A DNA stretch of 64,000 nucleotides, taken from NCBI GenBank assembly GCA_964607445.1, contig CAZSKN010000010.1, positions 1 to 64,000 of the forward strand, in the 5' to 3' direction. Source of the stretch: CALCKU01 sp964607445. GTDB taxonomy: Bacteria > Pseudomonadota > Alphaproteobacteria > Caulobacterales > Maricaulaceae. Position 1 is the stretch's first letter; each line of letters starts with the position of its first letter. The notes beneath the pieces are model-generated. The model was not told the DNA's origin. It was given only the letters and a program-made list of their open reading frames with translations, and did not search any database. A program made the position numbers and the translations under genes. Shown here piece by piece: positions 8,013 to 17,142 of this stretch.

Positions 8013-9646
8013 GGCTTTGACGGCGAGGTGGCTTTTTCTCCCTCTCTTCCATTTTCTAGGGTTCCGGAAATAGGCGCGGCGTTCATAGTGCCTCTCGCGG
8101 GGACTCTGCCAGGGCGCCTCTGATAGCGCGTCCAAAAACTTTGCCCGCCTGTGAACAAAAACCCGATCGAAAAAAGAGTCAAAAACGGCACAACAATCCA
8201 ATATCCTTGCAAAACCGCCCATATCATATTCAGGCCGTAAAAAACAGCTAACCCTATTTCGACGCTATCCGATGCCTGAGAGCTAAGGGCTTTATAATGC
8301 GTCGCCAATCGCGCGGGGTCCGGTATCGCCTTGCGAGCCGGGCGGGTGTCAAAGGCGGCCGCCTTCCCAGTTTCCAAATCCGCGCCCGCCAGTACTTCAC
8401 CGATTTTAGGTGTACGTTCAAAGGCACTGTCATGGCCAAATAGAGCCTCCAGCACAGCCCGTCCATTATTTATACCTAAACCGATAGAGGTCGCCAATAG
8501 CACCGGCATCAGCGCCAGCTTATCCCAGAGTTTTCCATGCATGAGCTTTTGCCCATATAGAAAAAACCAGCCATGGCTCAGACTCGCCAATGCAAATAAT
8601 GGAATATCCAGCCAGACAAGAAATCCGGCATCAATCGTCTGTCGGATATGCACGCTTGGCAAAAGAAAAAACACGCTGTCGACGAACATTAACAAATAAC
8701 ATATATTCGCGGTGAGATGAAAGCTGGCTTCGATTTTAGCATGCAAAGACACCGGGCTTTTCCAGATATCCCGCAAGAGCTTTTTCATCACCTGAATAGC
8801 CCCTTTCGCCCAGCGGTGTTGTTGGACCTTGAAGGCGCACATATCTGTTGGAATTTCCGACGGGCTGTCCAACGCCTTTAAATATACAAATTTCCAACCG
8901 CGCATTTGCGCGCGGTAACTCAGATCAATATCCTCTGTCAGGCTATCCGCCCGCCAGCCGCCGGCATCTTCAATCGTTGTCTTGCGCCAAATACCGGCCG
9001 TACCGTTAAAATTAAACATGGCACCACTTTTAGCGCGGGCAAATTGCTCGATTGCAAAATGCGCATCCAACATCATGGCCTGCACACGGGTCAGGAGGTT
9101 CGAGCGCCGATTAAGAAAGCTCCATCTGGATTGGACAACGCCAATATTTTCATCTTGAAACCACGGCAATGACCGTAAAAGAAAGTCCGGCCTCGGTATA
9201 AAATCCGCGTCAAATATAGCAATAAATTCACCTGTGACGCGGTCCATCGCCGCGGCCAAAGCGCCAGCTTTATAGCCTTGGCGATTATCTCTGAAGATAT
9301 GTGAAATATCATATCCCTGATCCTGATAAGAGCGGATAAGGGATGAAATTTCTGCGGCACTGCCATCATTTGAATCATTTATAATCTGGATTTGTAAAAG
9401 ATCCTTCGGATAGTCGAGCGCAATCAAGGCTTCGATACTCCGTACCGCGACAAATTTTTCATTAAATATCGGGGCTTGCACTGTCACTTTTGGAAAGAAA
9501 GCGCCATTGTCTTTCACGGACGCCGAAGTCTTATTCAAATGCCAACGCGCCAGAGCCGTATGGTAAATTCGGTGAACCCCGTAAAGACATAATATTCCCA
9601 CCAGTGTATAATGGCAGATGAGGATAAAGGCGGCAAATCCCGACAT
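7994..9646 (-). CDS. processive family 2 glycosyltransferase, cellulose synthase-like
   Basis: Membrane-bound beta-glycan synthase of 550 residues. An N-terminal membrane helix precedes a GT-A domain with VTVQAPIFNE, INDSNDGS, the metal site FDADFIPR, the acceptor motif SLTEDIDLSYR and the processive Q(Q/R)xRW motif in VQQHRWAKGA. At least four more membrane helices follow, then a hydrophilic C-terminal tail. The layout matches CslA/cellulose-synthase-like enzymes that polymerise and export glucans or glucomannans; no PilZ domain is seen. Its start lies two bases past the stop of the outer-membrane barrel gene, so the two are translated together. In Xanthomonas a comparable pair, xagA-xagB, makes a biofilm polysaccharide (family knowledge, analogy only). 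Confidence 0.88.
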   Translation of the reverse strand: MSGFAAFILICHYTLVGILCLYGVHRIYHTALARWHLNKTSASVKDNGAFFPKVTVQAPIFNEKFVAVRSIEALIALDYPKDLLQIQIINDSNDGSAAEISSLIRSYQDQGYDISHIFRDNRQGYKAGALAAAMDRVTGEFIAIFDADFIPRPDFLLRSLPWFQDENIGVVQSRWSFLNRRSNLLTRVQAMMLDAHFAIEQFARAKSGAMFNFNGTAGIWRKTTIEDAGGWRADSLTEDIDLSYRAQMRGWKFVYLKALDSPSEIPTDMCAFKVQQHRWAKGAIQVMKKLLRDIWKSPVSLHAKIEASFHLTANICYLLMFVDSVFFLLPSVHIRQTIDAGFLVWLDIPLFALASLSHGWFFLYGQKLMHGKLWDKLALMPVLLATSIGLGINNGRAVLEALFGHDSAFERTPKIGEVLAGADLETGKAAAFDTRPARKAIPDPARLATHYKALSSQASDSVEIGLAVFYGLNMIWAVLQGYWIVVPFLTLFSIGFLFTGGQSFWTRYQRRPGRVPARGTMNAAPISGTLENGREGEKATSPSKPAKVIA

Positions 9647-9648
9647 AA

Positions 9649-10545
9649 TTAAAATTGCGAAACTATCGCAAATTGGATATTCGTCCCTTTGAGCGTGTTA
9701 TCTCCGTAGACATTTGTTGTCCCCGTAACTTCAGCCGCCCAGCCTGACCCAAATTTATACCCGGCTGTATATTCCAACCGACCCAGATCAAACTTTAAAG
9801 GTAGGCTGGCATTTAAGCTGTTGTTTGTACCGCTTACGATAGCATCATTAATCCCGGAAAACGGGTTTCCCGGTACAGAAACATTTTCAAGAGATGCCCC
9901 TTCCGAAACATTTCCCAGCCCCAACGTGCCGTCAAGCTTGGTTCGCAGATAAATGTTTTCGTTAAGGTCAAATCCATATTCCACAAGATAACGAAATTCA
10001 TCGACGGGGGCTTCCGCGCGATACCGGTAGCCCGCCTCAAGGCCAAAATACCCCAGCGGCCCAAGAGACTTTCCAACGAGAACCTTACCTTCCACATCGA
10101 CCTGACCATTGCCCAAAGGCAGGTCGGCAGTTTCGCTGTAAAGATAGGGTAATTTCACCAGACCTTGTAAGGAAATAACGGCAGGCGCATTTGTCAGATT
10201 ATAACGCAGGCCGATATCCACATCTCCCAAACCTGAATTCGATGTCGTCACCCCGGCTGAGGTTTGCTCGATATCCTTGAAAGCCGTAGAGGAAAAAAGT
10301 GTCAGATTATCTTGCAGGCCATGCTCGACATAAACACTAAAATTCAAGTCTTGAAAATTTTCGAAATCAGGTAAGTCATCCCCGAATCGACTAGACGTGT
10401 CGAAATAATTCACCGCGCCCTTGAGATAGGTGTCTCCCTTTTTTGCCGTCCATGCACCTGCATGTGCCGTTAGAGGCATAAGGCTTCCCAACCCTATCGC
10501 CAAAACTCCAAAAACCGTTTCACTCGCTATATTTTTATGTCGCAT
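9649..10545 (-). CDS. outer-membrane beta-barrel protein, XagA-like, polysaccharide export candidate
   Basis: About 298 residues. A signal peptide (AIGLGSLMPLTAHA) is followed by GAWTAKKGDTYLKGAVNYF and repeated amphipathic strands ending in aromatic-terminal IQFAIVSQF, typical of an outer-membrane barrel. GGAGAG about seven bases upstream supports the ATG at 10545 over the upstream start at 10611. It is immediately upstream of the cellulose-synthase-like GT2, which suggests a role as outer-membrane conduit or receptor for that polymer. The resemblance to XagA is recalled from pattern only; it could also be a general MetA-type barrel. Confidence 0.68.
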   Translation of the reverse strand: MRHKNIASETVFGVLAIGLGSLMPLTAHAGAWTAKKGDTYLKGAVNYFDTSSRFGDDLPDFENFQDLNFSVYVEHGLQDNLTLFSSTAFKDIEQTSAGVTTSNSGLGDVDIGLRYNLTNAPAVISLQGLVKLPYLYSETADLPLGNGQVDVEGKVLVGKSLGPLGYFGLEAGYRYRAEAPVDEFRYLVEYGFDLNENIYLRTKLDGTLGLGNVSEGASLENVSVPGNPFSGINDAIVSGTNNSLNASLPLKFDLGRLEYTAGYKFGSGWAAEVTGTTNVYGDNTLKGTNIQFAIVSQF

Positions 10546-10713
10546 TATCTCTCTCCAATACCCGTTTGAGCTAGCTATAAGCGCCAAGTTAATCGCCGTA
10601 TAGAGAGTCATAGTTCAAGATATTCTCACGTTAATGAGAGCTCCATTAAACATTTGAAATATAAATATAATATGACCTAACCTGTTAGAAATTCAGGCTG
10701 GTTATAGCGGGTT

Positions 10714-11424
10714 TTAAGCGCTCTCTTGCATATTTTTGAGAACATCCATCGCCGCCCGATACGGATCTTTAGCCTGGGTGATAGGTCGACCTACAACAAT
10801 ATGGCTGGCCCCGGCCCCCAAAGCGGTTCCCGGTGTTGCGACACGTTTTTGATCTCCGTGATCACCGCCGGGCAAACGCACACCCGGCGTCATCACAATA
10901 AAATCTTGAGGCACGACCGCCCTGATTTTCGCCGCTTCAAGCGGGCTCGATACAACGCCGTCAATACCCGCCTGCACCGCTTGCTCGACACGGCGCATGA
11001 CAAGCGCCTCGGCGCTGTGAGCATATCCAATGGCGTCAAGAGCGGCTCTGTCCAGAGATGTTAAAACCGTGACCCCTAAAATTTTCAGAGCCCTCTCATC
11101 CTTGGGCCGGTGAGTGTCACGTCCCTTTACAGCTGAGGTCATAACATCGGGGCGGGCATGCACCGTCAACAGGTCCGCCCCCAAATCAGATATCGACCGT
11201 GTCGCTTTTTCAACGGTAGCCCCGATATCGTGAAGTTTAAAATCATAAAAAACCTGTTTGCCCATAGCTTTTAAGTCTTGCCCGAGGGCGACACCCCCAA
11301 TCGGTAATAGCTGCAATCCGATTTTATAGCTGACCACGCTTGCCCCCAATGTCTTAACCATAGCCTTGGCCTGTGCAATAGAGGGTAAATCCAAGGCAAC
11401 ATATAAACGTGGATCAGGAGACAT
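10714..11424 (-). CDS. pyrF: orotidine 5'-phosphate decarboxylase
   Basis: Last step of de novo UMP synthesis. 236 residues, normal for the short bacterial form. The catalytic signature DFKLHDIGATVEKA (Lys and the two Asp of the charged network) is intact, with DLLTVHARP, VMTPGVRLPGGDHGDQKR and HIVVGRPIT for phosphate binding. It starts three bases after the SDR stop on the same strand, so the two are probably co-transcribed. Confidence 0.97.
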   Translation of the reverse strand: MSPDPRLYVALDLPSIAQAKAMVKTLGASVVSYKIGLQLLPIGGVALGQDLKAMGKQVFYDFKLHDIGATVEKATRSISDLGADLLTVHARPDVMTSAVKGRDTHRPKDERALKILGVTVLTSLDRAALDAIGYAHSAEALVMRRVEQAVQAGIDGVVSSPLEAAKIRAVVPQDFIVMTPGVRLPGGDHGDQKRVATPGTALGAGASHIVVGRPITQAKDPYRAAMDVLKNMQESA

Positions 11425-11427
11425 GTT

Positions 11428-12234
11428 TTAGATCTTTCGAAAACGTTCCGAATTTCGGCCGACAAGATATTGGGCCAGAGAAGTTGGCAAGAGCCGCGCT
11501 AAGAGTGCAATTGACTTATTTACGCGACCCGGAATAAAGACGGCTATATCACGCTCACACGCCTCAACCCCCATTTCCGCACAATCTTGCGCGTCCATCC
11601 ACATAAACCCCGGCATGCGGGATACGGCGTCACGCGTGCCATTTACATCGTGAAACTCGCTCAGGGTAAAACCCGGGCACAATGCGCTGACATGGACACC
11701 TGCCCCTGTCAGTTCCAGATTTAAGCTCTGGGAAAACTTGATCAAAAAACTTTTCACCGCTGCATATAATGTATGGCCTTTAGAGCCCGGTATATGTCCG
11801 GCAAGGCTCGCGACGTTAATCACCCGGCCAAAGTTTCGCGCTTTCATATCCGGCAATAAAGCATGTGTCAGTTCACATGGCACTCTAAGCATGAGATGTA
11901 AGAATTTATCGTGATCATCCCAAGCACTCTCCAAATATAAACCCGGATGCCCATAACCGGCATTATTCACAACACCGTCTATCTGTAATGATTTCTTCTC
12001 AATACGGGAGACCAGCTGCGAAACCGCGCCAACTTCAAACAAATCAATAGGAAAAATATGACTCGTCGTACCATAGCTTTGTTTCAAACTATTTGCCAAT
12101 TCCACCATAGGCGCTTCTCGGCGCGCGCATAAGGCTAAATCCCATCCTCGGGAGGCATATTCACGCGCAATCGCCGCACCAATTCCGGCGGACGCGCCAG
12201 TAATAAGGCACACTCTTGCTTTATCCTCAGTCAT
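11428..12234 (-). CDS. short-chain dehydrogenase/reductase
   Basis: Classical SDR of about 268 residues that should use NAD(P)(H). The Rossmann motif ITGASAGIGAAIA, the structural NNAGYG, the catalytic Ser in NVASLAGHIPGS and the YAAVK catalytic pair are present, with CPGFTLSEFH after. LCARRE at the end of the second strand suggests NADP preference. The frame extends to 12312, but the ATG at 12234 (MTEDKARVCL) gives the normal N-terminus. The substrate is unknown. It leads pyrF by three bases. Confidence 0.9.
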   Translation of the reverse strand: MTEDKARVCLITGASAGIGAAIAREYASRGWDLALCARREAPMVELANSLKQSYGTTSHIFPIDLFEVGAVSQLVSRIEKKSLQIDGVVNNAGYGHPGLYLESAWDDHDKFLHLMLRVPCELTHALLPDMKARNFGRVINVASLAGHIPGSKGHTLYAAVKSFLIKFSQSLNLELTGAGVHVSALCPGFTLSEFHDVNGTRDAVSRMPGFMWMDAQDCAEMGVEACERDIAVFIPGRVNKSIALLARLLPTSLAQYLVGRNSERFRKI

Positions 12235-12317
12235 AATGATCACTCCCGTCACGTAAATATCCATGATAGCATATATGGTCGTGGTGTTAACCGTGCTGTG
12301 ACGAGAATACAAAGAAA

Positions 12318-12342
12318 ATGTCTATCCCATGGGGATAGACAT
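12318..12342 (-). terminator. intrinsic terminator, perfect 11-bp stem
   Basis: Arms ATGTCTATCCC and GGGATAGACAT enclose a 3-nt loop. Read on the minus strand the stem runs into TTTCTTTG. It lies about 75 bp after the stop of the 38-codon secreted-peptide ORF and before the SDR gene, so it can end that small transcript. The symmetry would also suit an operator for the SDR gene. Confidence 0.55.
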
Positions 12343-12415
12343 CAAATTTACTTAATTTGGGAAAATACAAGGCACAGAGTAATCCTTTACCCAATGCCGT
12401 AGTGTTGCGCGAGTG

Positions 12416-12532
12416 CTAGAACAGACTCGCATCAATTATGATAGGCGCTGCCTGTGCCACAAGAGATGTAGAGCAAACCGCCATGACGGCTAAGCTTTGT
12501 ATTTTCAAATATCGTTTTAAGGTATGTTTCAT
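12416..12532 (-). CDS. 38-aa secreted mini-peptide ORF (hypothetical)
   Basis: Minus-strand ORF from ATG at 12532 to TAG at 12416, lying in the 390-bp gap between the SDR and MscS genes. It starts MKHTLKRYLK, continues with a hydrophobic core SLAVMAVCSTSLV and a canonical AQA|A cleavage site, and leaves only about nine residues (PIIIDASLF). The signal peptide is textbook, so either a very short peptide is exported or the gene is a stump. Past the TAG the frame stays open for about 40 more codons without recognisable protein character, so a nonsense-broken gene is possible. GGGAA about eight bases upstream is a weak ribosome site. A strong minus-strand terminator lies just downstream. Confidence 0.42.
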   Translation of the reverse strand: MKHTLKRYLKIQSLAVMAVCSTSLVAQAAPIIIDASLF

Positions 12533-12626
12533 TTTTAATTCCCACATTGATAATAGCGACCCTAATAGCGAAATATTTTCAAAATGCACGCAAGATCGGG
12601 TTTTAGAGCTAACAAAGCCTTAACAC

Positions 12627-12640
12627 ATTACGATCGTAAT
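12627..12640. promoter_or_regulatory. 14-bp perfect palindrome, possible operator
   Basis: ATTACGATCGTAAT is fully self-complementary. It sits between the MscS stop (12702) and the mini-peptide ORF start (12532), about 95 bp upstream of the latter. It has no T-tract, so it looks more like a dimeric regulator site than a terminator. Confidence 0.35.
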
Positions 12641-12701
12641 CAGGCGTTTAGGACGTAAAGCGCCGCGCGGGGCCGCCACGCCATATCTTTCACACCACGC
12701 G

Positions 12702-14595
12702 CTATTTATTAAGCAAGCGGACTTCTGATTGCGGCAATGGCATGCGTATATTATTGGCTCGAAGCGCGCGCCAGATCGCGAAGTTTAAATCGGATGTGAA
12801 TTTATTTGGGCCATCATCTATACCCGAACACCAAAATTCTACCGCAAAGTTTACACCTGAATCGCCAAATTCACGTAATTCCAGATCCGGTTCTTCCGGT
12901 TCATTTAAGACACTCGGATGATTCACAAAAACCGGGATGACAATATCTTCCAATTTATCCAAGTCCGTATCATAGGCGACAGTGAAATACACTTCATATC
13001 GTTGGCGGGGGTCTTTATGAGTCCAGTTTTCATAAGTACTTTCAATAAAGGTCATATTGGGTACCATAATATCTTTGCCATCTGTCGTTTCGATTGTGGT
13101 CGAACGCATGTTTATGGCTTCGACAAATCCCTCACGTCCATCCTCCATAGACACAAAATCCCCGACACGAACCGACCGGTCAAATAAGATAATCATACCC
13201 GAGACAAAATTTGCCGCCACGGGCTGCAAGCCAAGGCCGATTCCCAAAGACAAAGCCGAAAAGATGACGACGAGGCCAGAGAGCGGAATTTTAGCCGCGC
13301 CCATAACCAGAATAAAAACAATGGCAAATAAAATGATTTGAAAAATCTTTGACACCACTTCCCGTGTCGAACTATCTAATGATTCTTGTGAGCGGATCGC
13401 CTTTTGCCCTTTATCATTCGCAATCCCGCCTAATTTGAAAAACAGCGCCCCAAATATACCCAATTGGACAACCGTCATTAACGTAATGGGCGTATCTCCC
13501 ATGCGTAAAAGTTCTGTACCCTTTAACGCATCTGTAAAATCGTCAAAATAGCCAAACACCATGAGCACGGCGAGCGGGATGACGATCCATATAGCCAGTT
13601 TCTGGAAAAGCGGGTTGGGAATAAAGGTCTTTATCATCCGATAGAGCAAAAAGACAACCGCCAGGCCTTGTGCCAATTTCACAAGCCAATCTTGACCCAA
13701 TGGCTGTATATTTTTAAGCACAAGCGCAAATATCGCCAGTAAAAGCACTTGAATAGCCGCGCGTAAAAACTCCCGAGAGCGGTAAATATAATCACGGGCT
13801 ATGCGTAATTTTGAATCGGGTTCTGGCGGGTCACGGAACAAGAAAACCTGTTTACGCAGCGCCCGCGTCAAGATAGGTGCCAAAAACCAGACCAGCGCAA
13901 TAGCGCCTATTTGTGCCAGAAATGGCGGGCTGGTCAGCCACCCGATAATCTTGTTTAAAACCCGTTGCCCCACGGCTTTCATACCTTCAGGGGTCAAGGC
14001 AAATTTTGGCTTAGACTGTCCGTCGTCAACCATTGTCTCTCCCGCCGCGAGTGTGTCGGCATTGCTTTTCACCTTATCAGGCGCCCCGATCGCCCCGCCA
14101 ATTTGCGCTATATCAGCCTCATATTTCGCCCGCAGGGCCTCATAAGCGGCGTTTTGCGCTGTTTCAGCTGCTTTAATTTTTATCGCAATTTCAGCGTCTG
14201 AGGAAATAGGCTTCGCAACAGCTTGGGAGGTGTCTGAATGAGATATCCCAAGTTTAGCTGTCTCTGAGTTCACGGTCTCTGGGTTCACGGTCTCTGGGTT
14301 CACGGTNNNNNNNNNNNNNNNNNNNNNNNNNNNNNNNNNNNNNNNNNNNNNNNNNNNNNNNNNNNNNNNNNNNNNNNNNNNNNNNNNNNNNNNNNNNNNN
14401 NNNNNNGTTCACGGTCTCTGGGTTCACGGTCTCTGGGTTCACGGTGTTTGCACCAGACGTGTCTGGCATTTGCGCCGTGGCTGCGGGCGGCGTATCAGGC
14501 GTATTGACCGGTGTTTGGCCATGTGCCAACCCCACCCAACACAGAAGCGCGATACCGAGAGTGAAATATTTAGCATAGAGATAAAAATTATTCAT
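12702..14595 (-). CDS. large MscS-family mechanosensitive channel, interrupted by an assembly gap
   Basis: One gene split by the N run at 14307-14406. The N-terminal piece (14407-14595) encodes a signal peptide (FTLGIALLCWVGLAHGQ) and a Pro/Thr-rich stretch that enters a VNPET repeat. The C-terminal piece (12702-14306) resumes in the same repeat. Then come a helical segment, several membrane helices and the MscS core: LSLGIGLGLQPVAANFVSG (pore helix), FDRSVRVGDFVSMEDGREGF and VPNMTFIESTYENWTH. The 100 N are not a multiple of three, so the two pieces appear out of frame; overlapping the identical 39-bp flanks restores one frame. It should act as an inner-membrane tension-gated channel with a periplasmic N-terminal region. 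It is divergent from argG. Confidence 0.85.
14259..14445 (-). repeat. 15-bp tandem repeat encoding Asn-Pro-Glu-Thr-Val, spanning an assembly gap
   Basis: On the plus strand the unit is GTTCACGGTCTCTGG. Two full units plus nine bases lie before the gap (14268-14306) and an identical 39 bases after it (14407-14445). A decayed partial unit precedes at 14259-14267. The unit is in frame and gives a VNPET array just after the signal peptide of the MscS protein. The true copy number is unknown. Confidence 0.92.
14307..14406. other. assembly gap of 100 N inside a tandem repeat
   Basis: Exactly 100 N, a conventional scaffold gap of arbitrary length. It lies inside the 15-bp repeat and between identical 39-bp flanks, so the real sequence may be shorter or longer and may even be an overlap. 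Confidence 0.99.
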
Positions 14596-14701
14596 GCTCG
14601 ACCCCGTAAATTTTTATTTTCCCTGCCTTGCTGATAAGGAAATCACTATGTTTTGTAAACGTTTTTAGCGTAGAACACAGCCTTAGATTAAAGGATTAAA
14701 C

Positions 14702-15925
14702 ATGGCTCATCCCAAAAAAGTTGTACTCGCTTATTCCGGCGGCCTCGACACGTCTATTATTTTGAAATGGCTACAGGAAGAAAAGGGCTGCGAAGTTGTG
14801 ACCTTCACGGCCGATCTGGGTCAAGGCGAAGAATTAGAACCCGCAAGACGCAAGGCAGAAGCGGCGGGTGTGAAAGAAATTTTTATTGATGATTTACGCG
14901 AAGAATTTGTGCGTGATTTTGTCTTCCCGATGTTTCGGGCCAATGCGCTTTACGAAGGTCTATACCTGCTGGGTACATCCATTGCCCGGCCTTTGATTTC
15001 CAAGCGCCAGATAGAAATTGCCCATCAGGTTGGCGCCGATGCTGTCTGTCATGGGGCCACGGGGAAAGGCAATGACCAAGTCCGCTTCGAGCTTGGCTAT
15101 TACGCGCTTGATCCCGATATTAAAGTGATTGCACCGTGGCGGGAATGGGATTTGAATTCCCGCACCAAGCTCATTGAATATGCAGAAAAACATAATATTG
15201 AAATCGCCAAAGACAAACGCGGCGAAGCGCCTTTTTCTGTAGATGCCAATCTCCTGCACACCTCTTCAGAAGGTAAAGCCTTGGAAGATCCGGCCATGGA
15301 AGCCCCGGAATTTGTATATCAACGCACAGTTTCGCCCGAAGCGGCGCCGGATAAGCCGACCTATATAGACATTGGCTTTGAACGCGGTGATGCGGTCTCT
15401 ATTGACGGGGTGATGTTGTCACCCGCAGAATTACTCACGCGTCTGAACACGCTCGGCGGCGAAAACGGTATTGGTCGGCTGGATTTACTCGAAAACCGCT
15501 TTGTGGGTATGAAGTCACGCGGAATTTACGAAACACCGGGCGGCACAGTTTTGTTAATGGCCCATCGCGGGATTGAACAAATCACCATGGATAAAGGCGC
15601 CATGCACCTCAAAGATGAATTGATGCCAAAATATGCTGAACTCGTGTATAACGGCTTTTGGTTCTCACCTGAGCGCGATATGTTACAAGCTGCAATTGAC
15701 AAGTCCCAAGAACTTGTCACCGGCTCTGTACGCTTAAAACTCTATAAAGGCAGCGCTACAATTGTCGGTCGCACATCGCCTTATTCCCTATATTCACAAG
15801 AGCATGTTACATTTGAAGAAGACGATGTTTACGATCAGGCCGATGCAAGCGGGTTTATCAAAATCAACGCTCTGCGTCTAAGATTATTGAAAGCGCGCGA
15901 TATCAAAGCGGGACGCAATAGCTAA
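14702..15925 (+). CDS. argG: argininosuccinate synthase
   Basis: Joins citrulline and aspartate with ATP in arginine synthesis. 407 residues, normal length. The N-type ATP pyrophosphatase loop AYSGGLDTS is at the N-terminus; GTSIARPLI, CHGATGKGNDQVRFE, DRLENRFVGMKSRGIYETPG-like residues and RGIEQITMDKGAMHLKDE follow in the expected order. AAGGA precedes the ATG at 14702. It stands alone, divergent from the MscS gene, with an inverted repeat after its stop. Confidence 0.97.
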   Translation: MAHPKKVVLAYSGGLDTSIILKWLQEEKGCEVVTFTADLGQGEELEPARRKAEAAGVKEIFIDDLREEFVRDFVFPMFRANALYEGLYLLGTSIARPLISKRQIEIAHQVGADAVCHGATGKGNDQVRFELGYYALDPDIKVIAPWREWDLNSRTKLIEYAEKHNIEIAKDKRGEAPFSVDANLLHTSSEGKALEDPAMEAPEFVYQRTVSPEAAPDKPTYIDIGFERGDAVSIDGVMLSPAELLTRLNTLGGENGIGRLDLLENRFVGMKSRGIYETPGGTVLLMAHRGIEQITMDKGAMHLKDELMPKYAELVYNGFWFSPERDMLQAAIDKSQELVTGSVRLKLYKGSATIVGRTSPYSLYSQEHVTFEEDDVYDQADASGFIKINALRLRLLKARDIKAGRNS

Positions 15926-15949
15926 CAGGATATATGTAGTTTACGAGAA

Positions 15950-15981
15950 TACCGCCTATTGATAAATTTCTATAGGCGGTA
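15950..15981 (+). terminator. 10-bp inverted repeat after argG
   Basis: TACCGCCTAT and ATAGGCGGTA pair perfectly around a 12-nt loop, 24 bases after the argG stop. No T-run follows, so it may be a weak or bidirectional terminator, or a stabilising 3' hairpin. The next gene starts 25 bases later. Confidence 0.45.
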
Positions 15982-16006
15982 GATCATCATTACAATAAAA
16001 TCAGCT

Positions 16007-16972
16007 ATGGTTTTTAAACGCCGAAGAGTACCGACGCCGTCGCATATTAGTCTCGAAGCCCAAATGGTCTTAGATAAAGACCACGCTATGCGTTATGGAA
16101 ATTTGAAAGAGATGAGCCCAGCAAAGTGGGCCGAGTGGCAAGTGCTATCCAATAAGAAATTTGGAAAAAATTTAAATAAAATTATAGAGGCGGCCGAGGT
16201 GACGGTAACGCCCAAGCGTCTGGGAGATGTTGCCGCCTATCTTATAACACCCCATCATCATGAACCCGAAAATAATGATAAGCTGATTTTACAATTTCAT
16301 GGGGGGGGATATATGCTGTTAGGGGGGTATGTATCCATTGTCGAGGGCACACGTTTAGCCGCCATTTCGGGCTTGAAGGTTATGACGGTTGATTACCGTG
16401 TAACCCCGACCCACCCGTTTCCTGCCGCCTATAATGACGCCTTAACAGCCTATAAATCTGTTTTAGAAACATATGAAGCCGGCCATGTCGCGGTGCAAGG
16501 CACATCGGCTGGTGGCGGTTTGGCAGCCTGCCTAATACTCGCTGCCCGCAACGCAGCTCTGCCCCTGCCCGCCGCAGCAGCTTTCAATACACCATGGACA
16601 GACCTTACCGGGTCTGGGGATAGCTATGTGACATTGGAGGGACTGGACCCGGTATTGCAACGTTGGCAAGGCGGGCTGGAAGGCATGGCAAAAATATATG
16701 CCGGAGACACGCCCAGAACAGACCCGCGAATTTCGCCCATATTTGCCGACTTTTCCGGTGAATTTCCTCCCAGCATATTGGTGAGTGGTACGCGCGATTT
16801 ATTTCTCTCAGATACGGTTCGCCTGCACCGCGCTTTACGCCAAGCTGGCCATTTATCGGAACTGCACGTTTTTGAAGCCGGATGGCACGCCTTGGGCTTC
16901 ACTCCTGAAGCCGATGAAGCCGCCCAAGAAATGACGGATTTCATGAAGCTGCATTTTAGCTCTGAGCGTTAA
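16007..16972 (+). CDS. alpha/beta hydrolase of the hormone-sensitive lipase family
   Basis: Protein of 321 residues, cytoplasmic. It has the oxyanion-hole motif FHGGGYMLLGG, the nucleophile elbow GTSAGGG, VSGTRDLFLSD with the acidic residue, and FEAGWHALG with the catalytic His. These define an HSL-type (family IV) carboxylesterase; the natural substrate is unknown. The ATG at 16007 lacks a strong ribosome site. It lies alone between argG and the lpd end of the suc operon. Confidence 0.88.
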   Translation: MVFKRRRVPTPSHISLEAQMVLDKDHAMRYGNLKEMSPAKWAEWQVLSNKKFGKNLNKIIEAAEVTVTPKRLGDVAAYLITPHHHEPENNDKLILQFHGGGYMLLGGYVSIVEGTRLAAISGLKVMTVDYRVTPTHPFPAAYNDALTAYKSVLETYEAGHVAVQGTSAGGGLAACLILAARNAALPLPAAAAFNTPWTDLTGSGDSYVTLEGLDPVLQRWQGGLEGMAKIYAGDTPRTDPRISPIFADFSGEFPPSILVSGTRDLFLSDTVRLHRALRQAGHLSELHVFEAGWHALGFTPEADEAAQEMTDFMKLHFSSER

Positions 16973-17142
16973 ACTTCACCGCTATCACACCAAGAAGACG
17001 GTTTATCACACCCCAAACCCGCCCTCGCAATATGGCTTTGATATGCTTGAATTAAAGATAGGCCCAAAGGTCTGCGATGCGCAAGAAAGCTCTATGCTCT
17101 ACGCCCTGTGGTTAAAGGACGCCAATTTACATCTGCGCATAT

